Shown: positions 25,845-33,004 of the stretch, piece after piece | Position numbering within the stretch: position 1 is the first letter of the stretch | Layout: the number at the start of each line of letters is the position of its first letter | NCBI GenBank assembly: GCA_002863085.1 | Contig: PKDT01000076.1 | Location: 1-33,004 of the forward strand | Origin: Flavobacteriales bacterium | Lineage (GTDB): Bacteria > Bacteroidota > Bacteroidia > Flavobacteriales > TMED113 | Direction of reading: 5' to 3' | Length of the DNA stretch: 33,004 nucleotides | Notes under the pieces: generated by a model | Told to the model about the DNA's origin: nothing | Database searches by the model: none | The model's input: only the letters and a program-made list of their open reading frames with translations | Made by a program: the position numbers and the translations under genes

Positions 25845-27146
25845 ATGAAAAAAGTAACTCTTGGATTAATAATTTTAACAACTTTTTTTGCATCTGCTCA
25901 AAAAATTGAACTCATAGAATCATTCATTGGTTATACTCAGAAATCTGAAATTATTTCCTTTACTCCAAATCCGAGTTTAATTGTTAGCGGCGATTTTAGC
26001 GGCAATTTAAATCTATGGGATTTAGAAAAACACAAGTTAATCAAAACAATATCTGCTCACGAGGAACCAATCAATCATATCGATTTCAATGATAGAAAAA
26101 AAACCTTTCTTACCTGTTCGAACGATTCCACCGTTAAACTATGGTCACTATATACAAATAGAAAAATTGACACTATTAAAATTGATGGAATCCCTACCCA
26201 TGCAATTTTTAATGAAAAAGGAAATCAATATTTTATATTTACTGAGGATGGTGAAATTTTTAGCAAACATGTTAACAGACAAAAAATTGAAAGTATTTCA
26301 AAAATAAATACTAAATTCTTTGATGCTATAATTTCTGAAAACCAACAAAATATCTTGACCTGTGATGATGAATCAATCAAAATAATTTCATTAAAAGAGG
26401 GCAATGTTATTAATGAAATAAAAAACCCTTACAGTAGTTATTTTTTGAAAATTGGAATTTATTCAGGTGACACAATAATATCATGGAGTGAAAATGGAAT
26501 TATAAGTTATTGGGATATGAATAGTTCCGAAGTATTAAGTGAAATCAGATCACGAAATGCTTACAATCAACTACCCATGAATGATTACTCTGAAATTATA
26601 TTATCTGGTTACTACAATGATAGGCCGTTAGTAATTAATCTCAAGGAAATTGAAATTAAAAAAAAATACAGTGAAAATATGATTGTTGTAAATACATTCA
26701 TGTCAAGTTTAGATCAAAAATATCTTGTAAGTGCCGATATAGATCAAAAACATAGACTAATGAAACTAAAAGAAGTGAATTTTACACCTCTTGTAATTCA
26801 AGAAAGAAAAATACAGGATGAGAAAACATATAATGTTTCATCAAAATACTTATTCATAAAAGTATGGGATGACGAAAGAGTTGACGGGGACACAATTTCA
26901 ATTAACTTTAATGGTAAATGGATTTTAAAGAATCACCATCTCTCAAAGGAAAAAAAAACAATCTTATTACCTCTTAAAATGAATCAAGAAAATGAAATTA
27001 TCTTTCATGCAGTCAATTTAGGAGAAGAGCCACCTAACACGGCTGCTGTTCGTTTGGAATACGATAATGGAATAGAAAAAGAATTTAATATGCGCTCCGA
27101 TTTTGATTCAAACGGAATAATTAAAATTATACACAAAAATAATTAA
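25845..27146 (+). CDS. Exported WD40-repeat protein with C-terminal beta domain
   Basis: The 433-residue product has a signal peptide (MKKVTLGLIILTTFFASAQ). Residues 30-300 look like a WD40 propeller; the clearest blades are SGDFSGNLNLWDLEKHK (48-64) and TCSNDSTVKLWSLYTNRK (90-107), while later blades are degenerate. The last 100 residues or so form a separate domain: LFIKVWDDERVDGDTISINF, NGKWILKNHHL, LPLKMNQENEIIFHAVNLG and PPNTAAVRLEYDNG. I have seen this pattern at the ends of other Bacteroidota secreted proteins, but I cannot name it. No T9SS tail or lipobox is seen, so it is probably periplasmic or T9SS-independent. Function is unknown. Confidence 0.82.
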   Translation: MKKVTLGLIILTTFFASAQKIELIESFIGYTQKSEIISFTPNPSLIVSGDFSGNLNLWDLEKHKLIKTISAHEEPINHIDFNDRKKTFLTCSNDSTVKLWSLYTNRKIDTIKIDGIPTHAIFNEKGNQYFIFTEDGEIFSKHVNRQKIESISKINTKFFDAIISENQQNILTCDDESIKIISLKEGNVINEIKNPYSSYFLKIGIYSGDTIISWSENGIISYWDMNSSEVLSEIRSRNAYNQLPMNDYSEIILSGYYNDRPLVINLKEIEIKKKYSENMIVVNTFMSSLDQKYLVSADIDQKHRLMKLKEVNFTPLVIQERKIQDEKTYNVSSKYLFIKVWDDERVDGDTISINFNGKWILKNHHLSKEKKTILLPLKMNQENEIIFHAVNLGEEPPNTAAVRLEYDNGIEKEFNMRSDFDSNGIIKIIHKNN

Positions 27147-27910
27147 GGTATGTTATTTATTACCGAAATTCTCTGAAAAACACAATTTTCAATTCTTATT
27201 GAGTCTGTTAAATTGTAATCAGGGTAACCATCACCATCAATATCACCGATGAAGTCGTTTAGAGCAGGATTGTATAAATCTAAATTTGGTACGTTTTCTA
27301 CCCCAAGATAATCAGACGGATTATCAACAGGTGTAGCTCTAAAGAGTGTTGCATTTAGAGTACCTGACATAGTACCATTAGCTAAGTCTAGGTTAGCGAT
27401 TTCAAGCTCAACATCATTACCATAATATTCAATGCCTTGTCCGTTGTTGTCTAGATTCGTTTCGCTTCTCTCCAGCTTATAATAAGCAGTTATTCCACTA
27501 GTGGGTATATTAGGATGATTAATATATCTTGAACTTTTTAGCATCATATAACTTCCAATTTCTTCAACGTATGCGTTGATTATAAATTTATGCTGAACAA
27601 ATTCTTGTTCAGTGGTGTACCAACTAAATTGATTACAGTTATTTTCAGACTTATATAAATCGGTAGCTTCAATTCTAACAGTGTAGTACTGATTATTTAA
27701 AGACCCGTCTTCAAACTTGTCAATATAAACAATATCATGGTCAGGACACCCCCCAATATCATCATCAGAGGTGAAATCGACGTTATTAAAATTTGTTTCT
27801 GGTGAAAAATCAATTGTTGCAGTAACTCTGCTCTCAAGACCTGCTGTAAACTCTGTTTCGGAGCATGAAAACATTATTAGAATGGGTATGAAAAATATAT
27901 ATTTGTTCAT
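27143..27910 (-). CDS. Lipoprotein of unknown function
   Basis: The 255-residue product carries a lipoprotein signal peptide with lipobox MFSC (Cys16). I do not recognise the mature domain. It looks beta-rich, with TATIDFSPETNFNNVDF, YYTVRIEATDLY, FIINAYVEEIG, ELEIANLDLANGTMSGTLNAT and an acidic segment DFIGDIDGDGYPDYNLTDS that resembles a calcium-binding loop. Only two cysteines pairable with each other (CPDHDI region and NNCNQF) are evident beside the late NCVF. It overlaps the convergent WD40 gene by 4 bp. Confidence 0.75.
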   Translation of the reverse strand: MNKYIFFIPILIMFSCSETEFTAGLESRVTATIDFSPETNFNNVDFTSDDDIGGCPDHDIVYIDKFEDGSLNNQYYTVRIEATDLYKSENNCNQFSWYTTEQEFVQHKFIINAYVEEIGSYMMLKSSRYINHPNIPTSGITAYYKLERSETNLDNNGQGIEYYGNDVELEIANLDLANGTMSGTLNATLFRATPVDNPSDYLGVENVPNLDLYNPALNDFIGDIDGDGYPDYNLTDSIRIENCVFQRISVINNIP

Positions 27911-27952
27911 TAGAATGGTATTGAAATTTATGAGTAAATTTAATTATTATTA

Positions 27953-27984
27953 TTGTTAAACAAAACTTGCAATTACTAAAATTG
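27953..27984 (+). promoter_or_regulatory. Weak candidate promoter for mnmA
   Basis: TTG at 27953-27955 and TAAAATTG at 27977-27984 (one mismatch to TAnnTTTG) are 21 bp apart, inside the accepted 17-23 range. The TTG start codon of mnmA follows 14 bp later. Confidence 0.35.
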
Positions 27985-27998
27985 CTTAATTAATTAAA

Positions 27999-29162
27999 TT
28001 GAAAAAAATTATCGAAGAAAAAAAACGTGTTGTTATAGCACTTTCTGGCGGAGTTGACTCAAGCGTGGCTGCCTTGATGTTAAAAAGCTCTGGATATGAG
28101 GTTATCGCTATGTACATGAAAAATTGGCACGACAAGTCCTTAACAAAAAATAACGAATGCCCATGGGTTCAAGATAGCAATGATGCTCTTCAAGTTGCCG
28201 AACAAATCGGTATTCCATTTCATGTTATCGATTTAAGCAAGGATTATGAAAAAAGAATTATAGAATACATGTTTAATCAATATAAAAATGGACTAACACC
28301 TAATCCTGATGTCTTATGCAACAAAGAAATAAAATTTAAAATTTTTTTGAACTACGCGTTGAAATTAAATGCTGACTACATTGCAACAGGACATTATTGT
28401 CAGAAAAAAGAAACAAACGGTAAAATCAAATTATTACAAGGGAAAGATGTTAATAAAGATCAGAGCTACTTTCTTTGCCAAGTAAATAAAAAACAATTAA
28501 AAAGAGTTATTTTTCCAATTGGTCACCTAGAAAAATCGAAAGTTCGTGAAATAGCTAAAGAACATAAATTAATCACACACAATAAAAAGGATTCACAAGG
28601 ACTTTGTTTTGTTGGTAAAATAAAACTGCCAGTTTTTTTAAATTCAAAAATCAAAAAACAAAAGGGAAAAATTATTGAAATAAGTAGTAAGTCCAAAATT
28701 TACTCAACACAAAAAAATGAATATAAAGAACAAATTTACTGCGAAAATGATGGCAATTTAATCGGTTACCACAACGGTAGCTTTCAATATACCATTGGAC
28801 AAAGAAAGGGTATTGAAGTAGGTGGCAAACCAAAACCGTTATTTGTTATTGCAACCAACATAAAAAAAAATATTGTTTTTGTTGGTATGGGGGATCAACA
28901 CCCAGGGCTATTTCGAAAAGGATTGTGCATAAATCTAAATAAAAGCAATTGGATTGATGAAAATAATAAAATTAAAAATGGTGAATCAAAAAACTTTTTA
29001 GTTAGAATAAGACATAGACAGCCACTACAAAAAGCAAATATCAAAGTTGTTGAAAACACAATCTACATCAAATTTGAGAAAAAACAAAGAGGAATCTCCA
29101 AAGGTCAATTCGCAGCTTGGTACTTAAAAAATGAACTTATTGGATCCGGTCCAATAGATTAG
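27999..29162 (+). CDS. mnmA: tRNA-specific 2-thiouridylase MnmA
   Basis: MnmA thiolates uridine 34 in the anticodon of tRNAs for Lys, Glu and Gln. The ATP-pyrophosphatase P-loop SGGVDSS is at 16-22. The two catalytic cysteines are Cys107 in NPDVLCNKEIKF and Cys203 in SQGLCFVG. ATGHYCQ, KDQSYFLCQV, YTIGQRKG and the C-terminal RIRHRQPL and GQFAAWY blocks are also present. The 387-residue length is typical of Bacteroidota. The start is TTG at 27999: an in-frame TAA lies at 27987-27989, and the next ATG falls after the P-loop. It converges on htpG with 3 bp between stops. Confidence 0.96.
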   Translation: MKKIIEEKKRVVIALSGGVDSSVAALMLKSSGYEVIAMYMKNWHDKSLTKNNECPWVQDSNDALQVAEQIGIPFHVIDLSKDYEKRIIEYMFNQYKNGLTPNPDVLCNKEIKFKIFLNYALKLNADYIATGHYCQKKETNGKIKLLQGKDVNKDQSYFLCQVNKKQLKRVIFPIGHLEKSKVREIAKEHKLITHNKKDSQGLCFVGKIKLPVFLNSKIKKQKGKIIEISSKSKIYSTQKNEYKEQIYCENDGNLIGYHNGSFQYTIGQRKGIEVGGKPKPLFVIATNIKKNIVFVGMGDQHPGLFRKGLCINLNKSNWIDENNKIKNGESKNFLVRIRHRQPLQKANIKVVENTIYIKFEKKQRGISKGQFAAWYLKNELIGSGPID

Positions 29163-29165
29163 AAA

Positions 29166-31034
29166 CTAAAGGCTTTTGAATGATCCCTCAACAAAATTAG
29201 TCAAATCTTCACCTTTTAATAAATTGTTAGCTAGTAAACCAAGGTTCACTACCTTTTTTAGTAAATCGGATTTATTTCTTCCTTTAGCAGAATTAATTTT
29301 ATTTATCAGTTTGTGATTAGAATTGATTACAAAATTATAGGATTCAGGCATATTACCCATACCCATCATCGGGCCACCGCCAGTCATACTCATTTCTTTC
29401 ATTCTCCTCATGAACTCTGACTGCGTAATTACTATTGGGGGAGAAGATGGACTTAGTGCTTCAAATGATACGATAAATTTTTCTTTAGGCAGTTTAGTTT
29501 CAAAACTCTTTTTTAGTTTTTTCAAATCACTTTCAGAAATTATAGATTCAAACTTTTCATCTTTCTTTATTAAATTATCAATACTATCACTATCTACCCT
29601 CACAAATGATAGTTTATCAGTTTTAGATTCTAATTTCTGAATTAAATGAGAAACAATTGGACTATCTAAGACAAGAACTTTATATCCTCTTTCAGTTGCT
29701 TTGGAAACATACATATGTTGCTCTTCAGCATTATTAGTGTATAAGCATATGGTTTTCCCATCCTTGTCTTTTTGGTTATGCTCTATGGTGTCTTTTAATT
29801 CATTAATGGTGTAGAAACTGTTATCAACAGTTTTATATAAAGAAAAGTCTTGAGACCTTTCATAGAATTTTTCGTCAGATAACATTCCATACTCAACAAT
29901 TATCTGCATATCTTTCCATTTAGACTCGAAATCACTTCTATCTTTTTTGAACATAGTATTTAGTCTATCAGAAACTTTTTTACTTATGTGAGATGATATT
30001 TTTTTTACATTCGAATCAGTTTGTAGCGATGAACGTGAAACATTTAGTGGTATATCAGGTGAGTCAATTACCCCCTGAAGCAATGCTAAAAAATCTGGCA
30101 CGACACCCTCGAGTGAGTCGGTAACAAAAACTTGATTACAGTATAATTGAATCTTCTGACGATTTAAATCCATTCCTGGATTTATTTTTGGAAAAAACAA
30201 AACACCCGTCAGTTCAAATGGAAAATCAACATTGAGATGTATGTTAAATAAAGGTTCGTCAAAATTGTATGGGTAAAGTTCTCTGTAAAAACTCTGATAA
30301 TCCTCACTTTTTAAAGATTTAGGAGTCTTTGTCCAAGCTGGGCTTGGATTATTGATTATATTATCTTCAACCACATCAACATCCTCACCTTTGTCATTTT
30401 TTTCTTTTGAAGTTTTCGTACCAAATTTTATTTCAACTGGAAGAAACTTACAATATTTAGTTAATAACTGTGAAATCTTAGAATCATCTAAATATTCTTT
30501 TGCATCGTCACCAACATGTAAAATAATCTCTGTTCCTCTATCATTTCGATCAATTTCTTTCAGATTGTATTCAGGGCTTCCGTCGCACTCCCAGAAACAC
30601 CCTTTTTCAGATTTTTTGTAAGATTTAGTAAAAATTTGGACTTTTTCTGCTACCATAAAAGCTGAATAAAATCCAAGGCCAAAATGACCGATAATTCCTG
30701 ACTTATCATCTTTATCTTCATACTTTTTTATAAAATCCTCAGCGCCAGAAAAGGCTACCTGATTGATATATTGCTTAACCTCACTTGAGCTCATACCAAC
30801 TCCTCTGTCAATTATTGATATAGTTTTTTGTTCTTTGTTTAATTTTACTTCAATTTTCAAATCTCCTAGTGAATCTTTGAACTCACCAAGTGATGAAAGT
30901 TTTTTTAGTTTAGTTGTGGCATCCACAGCATTACTAACTAGTTCTCTCAAAAAAATTTCTTGATCGGTATATAAAAACTTTTTAATTATCGGAAATATAT
31001 TTTCCGCTTGAACTTTAATTTTACCCTTTGCCAT
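29166..31034 (-). CDS. htpG: Molecular chaperone HtpG (Hsp90)
   Basis: HtpG is the bacterial Hsp90 ATP-dependent chaperone. The GHKL ATPase domain shows LRELVSNAVDATTKL near 29-43 (with the Glu and Asn of the ATP site), IIDRGVGMSSSEV near 74-86 and GHFGLGFYSAFMVA near 116-129. The middle domain carries YCNQVFVTD and the arginine-containing NVSRSSLQTD. The C-terminal dimerisation domain follows, including a Met/Gly-rich MTGGGPMMGMGNMPESY. At 622 residues it has the usual bacterial length. It is transcribed alone; 179 bp separate its start from the divergent gene at 31214. Confidence 0.97.
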   Translation of the reverse strand: MAKGKIKVQAENIFPIIKKFLYTDQEIFLRELVSNAVDATTKLKKLSSLGEFKDSLGDLKIEVKLNKEQKTISIIDRGVGMSSSEVKQYINQVAFSGAEDFIKKYEDKDDKSGIIGHFGLGFYSAFMVAEKVQIFTKSYKKSEKGCFWECDGSPEYNLKEIDRNDRGTEIILHVGDDAKEYLDDSKISQLLTKYCKFLPVEIKFGTKTSKEKNDKGEDVDVVEDNIINNPSPAWTKTPKSLKSEDYQSFYRELYPYNFDEPLFNIHLNVDFPFELTGVLFFPKINPGMDLNRQKIQLYCNQVFVTDSLEGVVPDFLALLQGVIDSPDIPLNVSRSSLQTDSNVKKISSHISKKVSDRLNTMFKKDRSDFESKWKDMQIIVEYGMLSDEKFYERSQDFSLYKTVDNSFYTINELKDTIEHNQKDKDGKTICLYTNNAEEQHMYVSKATERGYKVLVLDSPIVSHLIQKLESKTDKLSFVRVDSDSIDNLIKKDEKFESIISESDLKKLKKSFETKLPKEKFIVSFEALSPSSPPIVITQSEFMRRMKEMSMTGGGPMMGMGNMPESYNFVINSNHKLINKINSAKGRNKSDLLKKVVNLGLLANNLLKGEDLTNFVEGSFKSL

Positions 31035-31213
31035 TTGAATTTTTATTTAATTATTGACGAAATTATAAAAAAAAATAAATGAATAAAATTTAATTTCATT
31101 GTAATTAAAAAATTGTTAAAACTAAAAATCAATAAATATCAATTGTTAGCTTTAATTTTATATTCTAGGACAAAAATTGTAGATTAGCCCCAACTTTATC
31201 AATAGAAAGAATT

Positions 31214-31846
31214 ATGAAAAAATTACTTTGTTTTATTAGGTCCAAGAAAAATCAACTAGTGAACACAATAATTTGTATTTATGATAAAAAAACCAATTAT
31301 GTAAAAATACTACTTCCTCTAACAATATTATTTCTATCTTTTTGGTTGTTCAGAACTATCATGGAACCAATAAAATTTGAGAAAGAAAAAGACTACAGGT
31401 ACTCATTTATTAAACAAAAGCTTATTGACATAAGGAGTGCTGAATTAGCCTATAAAGAAAAAAATGGGTACTTTACAAGCGAATTCGATAAGCTAATTAC
31501 GTTCGTAAAACTGGACTCGTTTATAATTGTTGAAAGGACAGATACGTTAATTGAATATTACAATGACATTTATCGTGAGTATCAATTCAAAGACACAATG
31601 TTAATTGACACACTTGGTAAAGTGAGTATACTTGACTCCTTATTCAAAAAAAACTATCCAATCGATTCACTCAATTTTGTACCTTTCGGTAATGGTGTTG
31701 AATTTAATCTTTCTGCAGGAACGATTAATAAATCAAAAATAACTGTGCCTGTATTTGAGGCAAAAGACCCAAAACCTTTTGACCCTAAAGAACCTCTAGT
31801 GATTGGATCCATGTTTGAAGCTCACCTAAATGGAAACTGGCAATAA
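31214..31846 (+). CDS. Bacteroidota membrane protein of unknown function upstream of DUF3822
   Basis: The 210-residue product has a basic N-terminal segment and one membrane helix (about residues 31-48). A larger, charged part follows: KDYRYSFIKQKLIDIRSAEL and YKEKNGYFTSEFDKLITFV resemble type IV pilin-like or general-secretion minor-pilin sequences after the helix. The C-terminal part has NFVPFGNGVEFNLSAG and IGSMFEAHLNGNW. I do not know the function. I recall proteins like this next to DUF3822 and rsmD in flavobacteria. Its end overlaps the DUF3822 start by 17 bp, so translation is probably coupled. Confidence 0.75.
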   Translation: MKKLLCFIRSKKNQLVNTIICIYDKKTNYVKILLPLTILFLSFWLFRTIMEPIKFEKEKDYRYSFIKQKLIDIRSAELAYKEKNGYFTSEFDKLITFVKLDSFIIVERTDTLIEYYNDIYREYQFKDTMLIDTLGKVSILDSLFKKNYPIDSLNFVPFGNGVEFNLSAGTINKSKITVPVFEAKDPKPFDPKEPLVIGSMFEAHLNGNWQ

Positions 31847-32621
31847 AAAACTTATTTTTTATATTTTTCCAAAACACTTTTGCTTCGGAAAATTTGATAT
31901 CAAAAAAAAATCTTTCGAGACTTTAGAAAGCTTAAAAAATAACGAAAAAATCAAAATCTCAGATATGATCACAAAAGTGGTTAATAAATTTGACCAAAGT
32001 CAAATTCAAAGTATAAGTGTTTCTGTAAACCTTGAAAATGAAACATTTATCCCCAACCAACTTTATGATAAAAATAATCTTAATTATTACTTTCCAATTG
32101 ACGATTCAAGTAGAAATAAAAAAACTCACTTGGTTTTCAAGCAGAGATTCGCCAACTGTTATTGCATAAGCTCAATAGAACTTAAACTTAAGGAAATATT
32201 CAAAAATTATTTACACAAAACCGAATTTAGACCTTTCGGGTCATTACTGGTTGATTACGCAATTTATTCGAACGAAAACAGTAAAGAGGTTTACATGAAT
32301 ATTCATCAAAATCTTTTTAATATAGCTATAGTTGAAAATAAAAAATTAATATTCTGTAATTCTTTTAATTTTAAAAATTTAAACGATTTTAAATATTATT
32401 TTTTAAAATGCATAAGATTTCATGAAATAAATCAACGTTCTGTAATATGTAAAATAATTTCAAACACAGATACTGATAACAAGTTGATAGATATCATCAA
32501 GGAATTCATGTTAAATGTAAGTTCAATGGATAAACCAAATATGTTATCTTACGAGGACAGTATACCAAAAAATTCATTAAACAATTTTCTTAATATTTTT
32601 AGTCAAATTATATGCGAATAA
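31830..32621 (+). CDS. DUF3822 family protein
   Basis: The 263-residue protein matches my memory of DUF3822, a family of unknown function in Bacteroidota for which an actin-like ATPase fold has been reported from structure. Seen here are SVSVNLENETFIPNQLYD, LVFKQRFANCYCISS, FRPFGSLLVDYAIYSN, VYMNIHQNLFNIAIVENKKL and FKNLNDFKYYFLKC. There is no signal peptide or membrane segment. It overlaps the upstream gene by 17 bp and the downstream rsmD by 10 bp, so the three form a tight unit. Confidence 0.82.
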   Translation: METGNKKLIFYIFPKHFCFGKFDIKKKSFETLESLKNNEKIKISDMITKVVNKFDQSQIQSISVSVNLENETFIPNQLYDKNNLNYYFPIDDSSRNKKTHLVFKQRFANCYCISSIELKLKEIFKNYLHKTEFRPFGSLLVDYAIYSNENSKEVYMNIHQNLFNIAIVENKKLIFCNSFNFKNLNDFKYYFLKCIRFHEINQRSVICKIISNTDTDNKLIDIIKEFMLNVSSMDKPNMLSYEDSIPKNSLNNFLNIFSQIICE

Positions 32622-33004
32622 TCTCGGGCAAATATAAAAGTCAAAGACTTGGTCAAAAAAAATTAAATTGTAGACCAACAACTGATTTCGCTAAAGAAGG
32701 TTTATTTAATTTAATAAACAATTCATTTTGCTTTGAAGAATTGGTTGTCTTGGATTTATTTTCTGGATCAGGTAACATCAGTTTTGAGTTTTGTTCGAGG
32801 GGCTCTAAGAACGTAACTTGTGTTGAAAATAATTTAGCATGCTTAAATTTTATTAAAACAACTAAGAATAAACTTAATCTAAATCAACTGAGCATTATCA
32901 AAAGTGATGTATTTCAATATTTAAAAAAAAATAAAGACAAATTTGATATAATTTTTGTGGATCCACCTTACACATTTAACAAAGAAAAATATAAGAGCAT
33001 TATA
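32612..33004 (+). CDS. rsmD: 16S rRNA (guanine(966)-N2)-methyltransferase RsmD (5' part; runs off window)
   Basis: The frame starts at the ATG at 32612, overlapping the DUF3822 stop, and is open for 131 codons to the window end. It begins MRIISGKYKSQRLG, then CRPTTDFAKEGLFNLI, the usual RsmD N-terminus (RPT-D/x-EALFN). The SAM-binding motif VVLDLFSGSGNISFEF and the catalytic DPPY motif (IIFVDPPYTF) follow. RsmD methylates G966 of 16S rRNA in the 30S subunit. Confidence 0.93.
   Translation, partial: MRIISGKYKSQRLGQKKLNCRPTTDFAKEGLFNLINNSFCFEELVVLDLFSGSGNISFEFCSRGSKNVTCVENNLACLNFIKTTKNKLNLNQLSIIKSDVFQYLKKNKDKFDIIFVDPPYTFNKEKYKSII

Noticed and set aside
31035-31213. Divergent 179-bp gap between htpG and the 31214 gene, searched for promoters and small genes
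   Set aside because: Only imperfect boxes such as TAGATTAG (31180-31187) with no spaced -33 element were found; no RNA or ORF signal is clear.
32612-33004. Short rsmD frame as a possible pseudogene
   Set aside because: The frame is intact with SAM and DPPY motifs and simply runs off the window.

Overview
The window reads as chromosomal DNA of a member of the Bacteroidota, most likely a marine, streamlined Flavobacteriales lineage. The reasons are strong AT richness (around 30% GC by eye), Lys/Asn-rich proteins, no Shine-Dalgarno signals, promoter elements of the Bacteroidota type (TTTG/TAnnTTTG), TTG starts, type IX secretion (T9SS) cargo proteins, a TamL lipoprotein, and gene families largely limited to this phylum (DUF1573, DUF7935, DUF3822). 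Most of the window is conserved housekeeping DNA. No rRNA, tRNA, insertion sequence, prophage or CRISPR array is visible.

Layout. 1-674 (-): a truncated ABC exporter half-transporter. 752-4193 (+): leucine dehydrogenase, nusB, a DUF1573 lipoprotein, yajC and coaE, a compact unit. 4185-4700 (-): a DUF7935 membrane protein. 4761-6644 (+): aspartate aminotransferase and a PorT-like T9SS barrel. 6646-8253 (-): an unknown exported protein and a TrmH-family RNA methyltransferase. 8291-16399 (+): tamL, class I fructose-bisphosphate aldolase, accD, rpsO, pnp, primary sigma factor and rpe. 16394-17581 (-): a lysine-ketoglutarate reductase-like dehydrogenase. 17661-18016 (+): tmRNA with tag GENNYALAA, followed by a strong terminator. 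18102-25733 (-): four consecutive exported proteins. They are a PQQ-type sugar dehydrogenase, a reprolysin-like metalloprotease, a peptidyl-arginine/agmatine deiminase-like enzyme and a choice-of-anchor-L/PKD protein, and all appear to be T9SS cargo. 25845-27910: an exported WD40 protein and a convergent lipoprotein. 27999-31034: mnmA convergent with htpG. 31214-33004 (+): an uncharacterised membrane protein, a DUF3822 protein and the start of rsmD.

The accessory and most interesting part is 18102-25733. The first three genes in transcription order after the promoter near 24300 (deiminase, protease, sugar dehydrogenase) are packed 4 and 18 bp apart and look like one operon of secreted enzymes. 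Deiminase and protease share a Cys/Asp-rich GCTD repeat module and TSP3-like Asp-rich segments. All three end in an unusually short sorting-tail-like sequence. A PorT-like secretion component is encoded in the same window. I see no wholly new system with confidence. The best candidates for follow-up are this secreted deiminase-protease-dehydrogenase operon and its compact tails.

All family assignments come from reading motifs by eye; no database search was run.
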